From assembly GCA_963575745.1 (NCBI GenBank), contig CAUYUJ010008558.1, forward strand, positions 100,001 to 164,000: a stretch of DNA of 64,000 bases. Reading direction: 5' to 3'. Below, piece after piece: positions 11,966 to 20,818 of this stretch (positions are counted from its first letter, which is position 1; each line of letters opens with the position of its first letter). Source of the stretch: Prorocentrum cordatum. Taxonomy: Eukaryota > Sar > Dinophyceae > Prorocentrales > Prorocentraceae. The position numbers were made by a program, and so were the translations under genes. A model generated the notes under the pieces. That model saw only the letters and a program-made list of their open reading frames with translations, had not been told where the DNA came from and searched no databases.

Positions 11966-12039
11966 CAACATCATTCTCACATGCTTCACTTCAGCTATCA
12001 TCACTCCAGCCATCATATAAGTATGTGGGGGTCCTCGGT

Positions 12040-12165
12040 AGCGTAATTTGGCTTCTGCTCCTGTTGCTGTTCTTCCTGCTGCCCCTGTTGCTTTCCTTTT
12101 CCTGCTACTTCTCCGCTGTTGCTGATCCTGATGTTGCTGCTCCTCGTCCTTGCCCTCCTCTGGGC
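12040..12165. repeat. TG/CT-rich low-complexity tract
   Basis: Runs of CTGTTGCTG, TTCCTGCTGC and TGTTGCTGC. Confidence 0.6.
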
Positions 12166-12810
12166 CTGGTGTTCCTGCAGGGAGTGGCGAATGGCCGCTC
12201 CGCAACGGCGTCCCCGTCCAATGTGGGCCTTTGCGTCCCTCGTCAAGGCACCATGAATATCGCGATGGAGCAGGCGTAGCATGCCCCCCCAAGGGGCCAC
12301 CAGGGGGTATGACGCGGGCTTGGTCGCGTCTACACTGGCGAGAACTCTCAAGTGTAATGCCCGCTTGGGGCGGTGGGCGTCGTCTCTGAACCCATGGTCA
12401 TCGCGATCTAACAGGCATAGCACTCTGGGGTCCCAAAGGAGAGCCACCAGTGGGTATGACAGGGGCACGTTCGCGCCCAGATTGGCGGAACCTCTCATGT
12501 AACATGCCCGTTTGAGGTGGTGCACGTGTTTCTTTTACGAGACGTAGCAGGCATGCCACTTGGGCCTCCCAACAGGGAACCACCAGGAGGTATGGCATGG
12601 GCTTGATCGCGTCTAGATTGGTAGGTGCCCTCGGGTAGGCTCCCCGTTTGTGTCGGTGAACGCTGTTGGTTACCCTGCACACGCAGGAGTTACAATGATC
12701 ATCGGGATGCAGCAGGCACGCCATTTGCTGTTCACATAGGGGAGCCCGTTCGCGCCCAGATTGGTGGAACTTAGTGCCAGTTTGGGGCGATGCCCTACGT
12801 TGAGTCTGCG
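12166..12810. repeat. ~146-bp tandem repeat, about four units
   Basis: The phrase CAGGC(A/G)TAGCA or CAGGCATGCCA followed by (C/G)CCACCAG(G/T)GGGTATG occurs at about 12265, 12411 and 12549, with a partial copy at 12713. GTCGCGTCTA and TTCGCGCCCAGATTGG(C/T)GGAAC recur inside. Spacings of 146, 138 and 164 bp show indels. Confidence 0.8.
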
Positions 12811-12974
12811 AGTTGCTTTGCAACTTGAAGCTCCCAGAAGCCCCAGGATCCACAAGAAATTCCCAGAGCGCCACAGGCCCCGAGTTCCAGGGGATGCCAG
12901 GGTGCCTCTGGGCACCAGTGGCGCCAGGACTCCCCAGTGAATCTCGAGGAATCCCGATGATCCCATATTACTCG
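12811..12974. repeat. Short AGAAGCCCCAGGA-type repeat
   Basis: GAAGCCCCAGGAT and CCAGGGG variants recur, related in style to the block at 52.85-53.13 kb. Confidence 0.4.
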
Positions 12975-13385
12975 TGTCCAGACTTGCCCATACCCAAATG
13001 CATTAGCATACAGGCCCGTTTGTATTCAGACTCGCGCGTGCAACGCCACACACGCTCAGGTTCGCTGGCATCCAGATCCAACCAGACCCAGACGCTCCGA
13101 CTCACTCACAACCATGCCCGTTTAAGCGCATACCCACTCATACACAGACGCATTTGTATTGAGACATTCTTCCTCAGCCAATCATATCCAGACCTGCCCA
13201 CAGCCAGACGCACTGTCACCCAGACTCAACTCATACCCAGACGTAGCCATAATCATACTCATTCGTACACAGTCTCTCGTACCCAGCCACTCTTACTCGG
13301 ACCCACTACCGCCCAGGCGCACGCATACGCATAATCTCGTATTCAGACTCGCTGATATTCAGACCTACTCAGACACTCATGCAGG
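12975..13385. repeat. ~20-bp degenerate repeat, CTCATACCCAGACGC type
   Basis: Variants of CATACCCAGAC, CATATCCAGACC, CATACACAGACGC and GTATTCAGACTCGC fill the stretch at about 20-bp spacing. Confidence 0.75.
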
Positions 13386-13989
13386 CAAGAGCCAAGAACT
13401 ATCTGTACATCTGGGCGCCCCCGCGCCAAACACGATTTTACGTGCTGGCTCGGCATACGACAGCCCGCACCGACGTAGATGTGTTCCTACTGCGCGATGC
13501 AGTTGGCGAGCATATCGAGACTGTGAGTCCAACGACACGTTTGCTTGTCGAAAATGTTTAAAAAATCATAGATTCCGATTTGGCGAGTGGTCAAGCTGGA
13601 ATGTGTCGCAGGTGTGGGTTGCTATGTGAACATGCGATCGGCAAGTGTGCAGTGGTCGAGTTCGTTCAGCGCGCATGTTGAGCAGTCCCTTGGCAAACTC
13701 AATTGGTTCATCGGGGTCACCGGCCCCCACCAAATCATGCCATGACACTTGGCATGTTGTTTGAACACCCTACTGCGCAAAGTGCTTGCGCTACGGGTAT
13801 CTTGTCGGTGTCGTAAGGCATTGGCTCGATTTCAGGTTTTCTCTTGGTGATCGCATCGATCCCATCCCGTGCGCTGGTTGGCAGTGCCAGACTTTCGGTT
13901 AGTTCTCACCCGTGCCAGCCTCGTGACGCCTCGTGCGGTCGTGGGTACACACATAGATCGCACCACATAGCTTGCAGCACGTATATTGC
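13386..13989. other. No gene seen; single copies of a dispersed 15-mer
   Basis: No recognisable protein. 13,945-14,005 contains GCACCACATAGCTTGCAGCAC and TTGCACCACGTG, members of a dispersed short repeat also seen at 15.27, 30.14 and 50.28 kb. Confidence 0.4.
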
Positions 13990-15240
13990 ACCACGTGTCT
14001 TGCAAGCCAATGCGTAGTCCCGGTGATAGCCTTTGCATAGCCTATGATAGGGTCTTGTCGGTCTGTGCGTAGCCTGCCTATCGGCCTCCTAGAAGTCTTT
14101 TTTTCATAGCTTACCTATAGGGCTAAGATCGTTTGACAGGTAGCCTATAGGTGGGTCTCCACTAGACCTATCGTTGGGAGGTTGTACATTGGCTTACTAT
14201 CTCGTGCGCCATAGGCCCCATTACTGCTTGTGCGCAGGGCTGCTATGGACCAATGCACAGCCTATGGAAAGGCCTACGACTGGCCTAAGGATAACCTGCC
14301 AATAGGTTTATCGGAAGCCATTCACGGGGCTTGCTGGCCCATGCATCTTAGGGTCCACTATAGGCTACGCACAGGCCTACAATCGGTCTATACGCAGTTT
14401 GTGAACAGGCCCCGCAGTAGGCCGATGCACAGCCTGCGAATAGACCTGCTACAGGTCTGTGTATAGGAAAAGCGCAGGCCTGCGGTAGGCCTCTGGTGGG
14501 CCTATAGGGAGACTGGCGCCCCGCGGTAGGCCTATGCGCAGTCTGCGCATAGGCTTACCATAGGGTTGCGCATAAGCTACCCACAGGCTTGCGGTAGCCC
14601 TCTGGAGGGCTGATGAAGTGACTGGCGCACCGCGGTAGGCCTATGCACAGCCTGCGCACAGGCCTACTACAGACTTGTGCATATGCTGTGCACAAGTCTG
14701 TGGTAGGCTGGTGGTGGGCCTATGGAGGGGCCAGCGTCCAGCGATAGGCCTATGCACAGCCTGCGCATAAACCGACCACAGACCTTCGCATAGGCTATGC
14801 GCAGGCCTGTGGTGGCTCGGTAGGGCCTACGGAGGGGCCAGCACCCTGCAATAGGCCTACGCACAACCTTCTTCGCATAGGCCTACTATAGGCCTGTGCA
14901 TAGGCTATGCACAGGCATGTGGTAGGTATTTGGTGTGCCTATGGATGGGCCGGCGCCCCTCGATAGGCTCATGCACAGCCTGCCCATAGGCCTGCCATAG
15001 GCTTGAGCACAGGCTGCGCATAGGTCTGTGCATACACCACGGATCGGCCTACCGCAGGCTCTTTGCATAACCTACCCATAAGGCTATTACAGGCCTGTGC
15101 GGAGCCTGCCGGTAGGCCTATCATAGACATATCGATCGCCTGTTGCTGGGCCTGCCAGCTCATGCGCCGTAGTCCCTGTTAAAGCTTACGCATAGGCCTA
15201 CTATTGGTTAGCGCATAGGCTGTGCACAACGGATTGCCAT
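13990..15240. repeat. 109-bp satellite rich in TAGGCCTA palindromes
   Basis: The anchor TAGGCCTATGC or a variant occurs at 14527, 14636, 14745, 14852 and 14964, so the period is about 109 bp. Flanks on both sides decay gradually. Units contain many partial palindromes: TAGGCCTA, TGCATAGGCTATGCA and TGCGCATA. Alternate phrases within a unit are near inverted copies of each other, so single strands could fold extensively. Confidence 0.92.
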
Positions 15241-15429
15241 CTGATATGAAGCACGTCATAGCCTGCACCACGTGGTTTCTGCACCACATGGAGAAATGTT
15301 CTGGAACATGTCCCCCCCACCACCAACCAGGCCAGGGCTCTTGACATCCCAGCGCGCATGTGCTTGTCATGTATATTGTGCACGGTCGTCCATTCGATAG
15401 TTTCATGTATAAATGTAGAACAACAAGAA

Positions 15430-16012
15430 AACATCATATCATCCCCTGCCATCCGGTATGGCTTCTCTCTCCGCCCTTGTCAAGCAATACCACCTCACAG
15501 TATGTGTCCTCATCCGTGCTATCGTCATCCTATTCCTGTTTCTCCTAGACCTCATCGTCCTCCAACCCATCCTTCCAAACCTATTCCCAGTCCCCCAGAA
15601 TCTTCTCGCGCTCACCTCTCATTGTTCGGTTTGTTCCGCGCTTTGCTTCCCCTTCCGCATTTTCATCATCCCCCCTGCTGTACGAGTCAATGTCAGCATT
15701 CGCCCCCCCCCCTGATCTGTATCCTCAGTCTCAGTTCGTCATATTTGTGTTTCTGCTCCTCCTTCGCCTCGTTTTCTCTTCATCACCCCCCTACTTTCAG
15801 ACAGTTTGTTTGTTTGTGTGTTTTGCTCGTCATGTTGCCTGTTTAAAAAATTGTTTCGCCCCCCGACTACTTGTTATCATCAGTATATTCGTTATCCTCC
15901 TCCCCCTCCTCCTTCGCCTCCTCCTCCTGGGACAGCGTCTTCGTATTCCTCGTTGTTGTCCTCCTCCTCCTCCTCCTCCTCCTTCAGCCTTCCTCTTATT
16001 CATTGTCCTTTT
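15430..16012. repeat. Pyrimidine-rich tract with CCT microsatellite
   Basis: Cytosine- and thymine-rich throughout, ending in (CTC)n at 15,956-15,983. It lies directly upstream of the spliced-leader relict. Confidence 0.8.
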
Positions 16013-16035
16013 TCCGTAACCATGTTTGGCTCAAG
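16013..16035 (+). other. Relict of the dinoflagellate spliced leader
   Basis: The sequence reads TCCGTAACCATG followed directly by TTTGGCTCAAG. The dinoflagellate leader ends CCGTAGCC, ATTTTGGCTCAAG. The match is full length with one G-to-A change and one inserted G. Such relicts mark DNA made by reverse transcription of a trans-spliced mRNA. The relict is immediately upstream of the gag-like ORF of a LINE. The inserted G creates an ATG in frame with the long open frame that follows. Confidence 0.75.
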
Positions 16036-17779
16036 TCTTTGTGTCGCTATGCGGCCACATGGAGACCTTTGGGCCGAAAGCGGGTTTCAATTGTTTCCAG
16101 CCGCGCTCACGGGTGAGCTGGCACCCAAGCACCCGCTCGCGGGCATCCATATGCACCGCCGCTGCATGGTCGCCGCTCCGCGTGCTCCTGGTCGTGGCCC
16201 TCCATATCGTGGCATTCGTGCCAGTGCTGGCCCTCCCGCGAGGCACACTCTCCTGCAGCACCTCCGCCCGTACGTAGTGTGCGCGTTGAGCATCACGCCT
16301 TGGCCGACGACGGCATGGACGACGCCTCCAGCGACGACGGTCCCGCGGTGCGGAGTGCTTTTCACATCGGGGGCGAACGTGTTGTTCGTCGGCGGCAACC
16401 ACATGATTTCGATCTTGTCCCGCGTGAAGCCGATCGCCGGCCTCGGGAACGTGATCGGCAACGCGAACGTGACCGTCGCCGCCGTGAACAGGAGGAGCGC
16501 CCTGCTGCGACGGGGTCGCGTTCGGGAAAAGCGGGCGGTGCCCCTTCCCCCCCCCAACCCCTGCACACCATTCGGGTGGCGCCATTGGACTCGCCCCACG
16601 GCGTGCCACCTGTCGGAGATCGTGGAACATTTGGAGACGGCACCCAGCTTCCCATCGCAAGAGTTCGACGGACGTGCAGCAGCAGAGCAACCCCCTTATG
16701 GCCATGAGCTCGGCGCTGCAGGTATGCTGCGGCCGCGGCTTCGAGACCCACTACATCGAGCAGGCCCTTGGCGCAACAGTTCAGCAGCAGGTGCGGTTAT
16801 GGCATTTTCCTCTGGGACGTCTGATGCGGTGCACACAACTGCTGACAGACTCCTTCGCCCTGCTGGACCACCTGTCGCGCCAAGGTCGCTGGAAGCCCTC
16901 ACCGATAGCCTCCACACGCAGCCCACACAACACGTTGACACCACGATGGCCCCGATCCGCCCGACCACGGCAGCGACTGTTACGGCCACCGTGCGTACCT
17001 TCCAGCGCAAGACCGACGCTTGCCTGGAGAACGCTGAAGGCGAAGTTGCCGACCTCAAGCGCCGTCTCGACACCGCGGGGCAGGAACAAAGTCGCCACCG
17101 GGAAGCTAACGCCACCATCAACACGACGCTCGCCATGGCCGAGGCTGTTGTCCCAGTTCCCGATCTCGTGGGAGAGGCAGAGTTTGATCGGCAGCCAGAC
17201 CCAACAGTGTTCTCAGCGGGCTGCCCCGAGCTGGTCGCCCCTCAACAGCTCCAAGCAGGCCTGCGTCAACGGTTCGATGAATCGGGCGTCGACTGGTCCC
17301 GAGCCTCCCTCATCGGGGACGTCCTTGCGAAGCGCTTCGCCGTCCGCCTCCTCGGCGACAGGGTGGTCATTGCCCCTCGTGCCACCGCCCTGGCAAGGGG
17401 GCTCAAGTTGCACAGTGGTGCCTGGCGCACTTTCTCGGGCACCTCAGTGCATGGTCAAGCAGTTCCGCTCTTTGTCAGCACCGATCGCGGCGCTCGGCAA
17501 GTCCGCCGAAAGATCCAAACCAGGCGCCCCCACCGCATTCTGAGAGCGGCGACCCCGACATCTCCCTTAGGCCGCGCAAGCAAAAAGGCCGCGCCACCAT
17601 CGAGGGCGCCCCCTCTGTCAGTCTCGAGACTGGCGCCACAGCGGACACGGTCACGAGAGTGGAATGGAAACGACAGTTCGCCGCGGCCAAGGGGATCTTC
17701 TGCACCGCCATCGAGAATATGTTTGTTTGATTTCTTCGCGGGGGGCAAGGGCATCTTACGCGGGCAACGCTCAGCGTAG
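16020..17779 (+). pseudogene. LINE ORF1, gag-like protein
   Basis: An uninterrupted plus frame runs through this interval; its first ATG after the pyrimidine tract is in the leader relict at 16,022. The first ~300 residues are low-complexity and of uncertain meaning. At 16,990-17,150 there is a heptad-like coiled coil (FQRKTDACLENAEGEVADL, then KRRLDTAGQEQSRHREA). At 17,190-17,560 comes the conserved block of dinoflagellate LINE ORF1: PDPTVFSAGCPELVAPQQLQ, then VDWSRASLIGDVLAKRF and FVSTDRGARQVRRKIQTRR. In relatives this block precedes the endonuclease and probably binds element RNA. The frame continues as low-complexity sequence to a stop at 17,779. I chose no definite start. Confidence 0.6.
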
Positions 17780-17809
17780 TTCCGCCTCGCAGCAGGGCCT
17801 GAACCTGCC

Positions 17810-19735
17810 GTCGTGCAATGCTGGCAGCCCCCTCACCATCGATCGGCGAAGGCGGCAGGCGAAGTTGCGACATCGGCCCCCTTCGTGCGCAAGGGCTACA
17901 TCATAGCGGCGCAGGAGGTACATGGCACTGAGCTGCGCCTCCGCAGACTCACCCAGAGCGCCCCTCGCAAGTGCGTCATCACCCACGCCGGCGCCAGCGC
18001 CTCCAGGGCAGGCGGGGCGGCGATCCTCTTCCCGATGCTCTCGCGACTGGCTGCGGTTGATCTTGGCTCGCGTGAGGGGTGTGTTCCTGATAGATACGAG
18101 CACCGTTCATCCTCATCAGCTTCGTCGACATCGGGCCCCACTGCCTTCTCTTCCAGCAGGTCTGAGACCGCGTCGGGGGCCGCGGCGTCGTCCAGTTCCG
18201 CGGACAGATCTTCTGCCTCCCTGGGGTCGTGGCTTGAGACCTTCGGCGATTGCTTTGAGGTTTGAGACGACTCTCAGAGCGCCGGGCACATTGTGGTCCC
18301 CTTGCAACGTGAGAAGTGTCGCGACATCTCCGCCCTCGTGGAAATCGACACTCGCGGTTGAAAAGAGTAGGTTCCCCTTTCGCGGGCAAGCCGGCGAGCC
18401 GGCAGCGCGCGAGGTCCCGGGGCCATCCCGGCCTTGCTGCTCCGCCGCGCCAGCGACCCAGTGGCTCTGCTGGCCGCGATCGCCTGTCAGAGCTCGCGGA
18501 CGTCATTGCCTCCGTCGCGGCGCAGTGGGCCCCTGGCATCTTCTGCGAGGCCCCCCCCCGACGGCGTCGACCAGCGCCTCCCATGGCGCTTGCCTTTTGT
18601 TCCTGGCTCAGCTGGGCGCGCGCGATTTCGACTACCTCTTCGCCGACGCCGCCGACGATAACTACGCGGCCTGGCGGCAGCGAATCACCGAAGACGTCTG
18701 GTCCGCCGTGGGGCCTGGGCCCGCCCTGAGGCAGATCGGGCAGACCCCATCGTTTTTCATCATGGCCCTGCTGCTGGACCTGAGGCGCGTCGGGCTGAGA
18801 TGGAGCGAAGCCGCTGGCTGCGCGAGCAGCTTCGCGGTTGGCACCCGCGCAACCCGGGCCCGATGCCTCGGCCGCCTCTTCTTCCTGGTGACGCCGCGCC
18901 CTGCTCGCGCGGACACCTTCAACCACGTCTTGCTCTTCGCGGGTCGGGCGCTGCACCCGATGACTGCGCTCTGCTCCCCGAACGGAGGCTGCGTCGCCCT
19001 GGGGCACCTGACCAAGGGCGCGGCGGCATGGCGCTGCGCTGTTCGGGGGGGTGGTCCATAACGAAGGGGGTGAGATCCCAGATGCCCACCCCCCCGCGAG
19101 GGCTGCGCCCTCGCTGCCCAGGACTCGCACGAGAATGCCGGCGCCGACGGCGCCGCGCTCGCCCATCGCCCTCTCGCGCCCAGCCGGTCGCGCCAGGCTG
19201 CCGGAGGTCTTCGTCGATGGGCGCCGCGCGGCTGCCTCTCTCGACGTCCGCAACTTCGAGCTCGCTCGCGACCGGCGTCGTCGTCTTCATGCCGAGTGGC
19301 GGCGCTGCCAACAGTGCTCGAGAGCATCTTCGTGGCGTTCGGCGACTTTGACATCCACGAAGAGCCCGCGGCATCGTTCGCGGAACAGCGGTTGCTGCGA
19401 TTCTCGGGCGCTGGAGGCGATCAGCACCGGCGGGCGTTGCGGCGCGGCCTCTTCCCCCCCATGGCCGCGACGTCGGGCGGCGAACCTACTCGCTCCGACG
19501 CGCGCGCGCTGACAGAGACTCGCATTGCCCGCGCGCCCGGCATATTACCTGCCCGCGCACATCCGAACCTGGAGCTGTCGCAGGGAATCGAGGAGGGGCC
19601 TGCAGTCCGCAGCGGCCGTTGGCTGAGCGACCACGAGGTCCCCCATGTCTCCATTGTCTTGGTCAGGCGCCTCGATGGCGATGCTTGTCCGGTTCTGACC
19701 CTCCTTTTTCAGCATCGAACATCATGCCAGCGCAG
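17810..19735 (+). pseudogene. LINE APE-type endonuclease, interrupted
   Basis: The N-terminal part reads IIAAQEVHGTELRLRRL and AGGAAILFPM at 17,900-18,040. The QE pair (Glu at 17,915-17,917) is the metal-binding motif of exonuclease-endonuclease-phosphatase enzymes. The C-terminal part is in another frame at 19,300-19,690. It has FGDFDIHEEP at about 19,338-19,367, in place of the family GDFN, and LSDHEVPHVSIVL at 19,623 onward, where Asp-His form the catalytic pair. These landmarks are about 1.4 kb apart, but normal spacing is only a few hundred bases, so about 1.1 kb has been inserted. The protein would nick target DNA for LINE integration. It cannot be functional here. Confidence 0.6.
18080..19285. 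other. Unexplained GC-rich insert inside the endonuclease
   Basis: Long frames are open on both strands (plus 17,922-19,061; minus 17,979-19,253), which mostly reflects few stop codons in GC-rich DNA. The most protein-like plus run is at 18,620-18,800 (LGARDFDYLFADAADDNYA, then WRQRITEDVWSAV). I recognise no family and no terminal repeats. Confidence 0.3.
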
Positions 19736-19738
19736 TGT

Positions 19739-20818
19739 TCCCTGCCTAGGCTCTGCCTAGAAGGGTTATTATTCTCTTTGCTTAAAGGGCCGGGCAATGC
19801 TAACCGCCCCGGGCGGTTCCCCCAGTCCCCGCCCCGCGCTTCCCCCAGTCCCCTGGGAGGTTTAGCCTTAGCTTTAGCTTTAGCTTAGCTCTAGCTTTAG
19901 CTTTAGCTTAGCTTTGGCTTAGCTGTAGCTTAGTGTGAGCTTAGCTTTAGCTTAGCTTTAGCTTAGCTTCAGCTTAGCTTCAGCTTAGTGTTAGCTTAGC
20001 TTTAGCTTAGCTTTAGCTTAGTGATAGCTTAGCTTCAGCTTAGTGTTAGCTTAGCTTTAGCTTAGCTTAAGCTTAGCTTCAGCTTAGTGTTAGCTTAGCT
20101 TTAGCTTAGTGTTAGCTTAGTGCTAGCTTAGCTTTAGCTTAGCTTTGTCTTAGCTTTGGCTTGGCTTTAGCTTAGCTTTAGCTTAGCTTTAGCTTGCGCT
20201 TAGCTTTAGCTTAGTGTTGGCTTAGCCTTAGCTTAGCTTTAGCTTAGCTTTAGCTTAGCTTTCGCTTAGCTTTAGCTTAGCTTCAGCTTAGCGTTAGCTT
20301 AGCTGTAGCTTAGTTGTAGCTTAGCCTAGCTTAGCTTTAGCTTAGCTTTATATTAGCTTTATCTTAGCTTCGGCTTGGCGTTAGCTTAGCCTTAGCTTAG
20401 CTTCAGCTTAGCTTTAGCTTAGCTTTAGCTTAGTGTTGGCTTAGCCTTAGCTTAGCCTTAGCTTAGCTTTCGCTTAGCTTTAGCTTAGCTTTAGCTTAGT
20501 TTTAGTTTAGCTTTAGCTTAGCTTCAGCTTAGCTTTTAGCTTATCTTTAGCTTTAGCTTTAGCTTAGCTTTAGCTCAGCTTTAGCTTAGCTTTAGCTTAG
20601 CTTTAGCTTAGCTCCAGCTTAGCTTGAGCTTAGCTTTAGCTTAGTGTTAGCTTAGCTTTAGCTTAGCTTTAGCTTAGCTTTAGCTTAGCTCCAGCTTAGC
20701 TTGAGCTTAGCTTTAGCTTAGCTTTAGCTTAGCTTTAGCTTAGTGTTAGCTTAGCTTTACTATTACTAAATGCTGCTTTCCTAGGGGCTACAACTCCTAG
20801 GTAGGGTCGCACTGGGAT
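19739..20818 (+). mobile_element. (TAGCTT)n composite element, copy 1
   Basis: The element has three parts, all shared with the copy at 53,873-54,533. The 5' domain (19,739-19,862) begins TTCCCTGCCTAGGCTCTGCC and carries TAGAAGGGTT, CTTAAAG, GGCCGGGCA and the palindrome ACCGCCCCGGGCGGT (19,803-19,817), then CCCCAGTCCCCTGGGAG. The central array (19,863-20,758) is built of TTTAGCTTAGC-like units. The 3' domain (20,759-20,818) reads ATGCTGCTTTCCTAGGGGCT and GTAGGGTCGCACTGGGATA. There is no open frame of note. It lies between the endonuclease and RT parts of a LINE. No clear target duplication is visible here (TGTT on the left, TAAT on the right). Confidence 0.8.
19863..20758 (+). repeat. (TAGCTT)n / GCTTTAGCTTA array
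   Basis: Nearly 900 bp of TAGCTT hexamers and 11-bp GCTTTAGCTTA units, with sporadic variants TTAGTGTTAGC, CTCCAGC and CTTGAGC. An AGCT palindrome occurs every 5-6 bp. Some longer stretches recur (for example TTAGCTCCAGCTTAGCTTGA near 20,608 and 20,689), which points to local duplication. Confidence 0.97.

Noticed and set aside
10696-15240. Regular repeats resembling a CRISPR array
   Set aside because: Units are 89 and 109 bp with no alternation of short repeat and unique spacer, and there are no cas genes. The rest of the window is eukaryotic.
17979-19253. 424-codon minus-strand frame overlapping the endonuclease region
   Set aside because: Composition is low-complexity Arg/Ala/Gly/Pro, and the plus strand carries the recognisable motifs on either side.
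20206-20220. TAGCTTAGTGTTGG as a Pol III A box
   Set aside because: It is a chance product of the hexamer array. No B box lies at a suitable distance.
19863-20758. (TAGCTT)n as a telomere
   Set aside because: It is not the TTTAGGG type, lies internally with conserved domains on both sides, and has a second interstitial copy.
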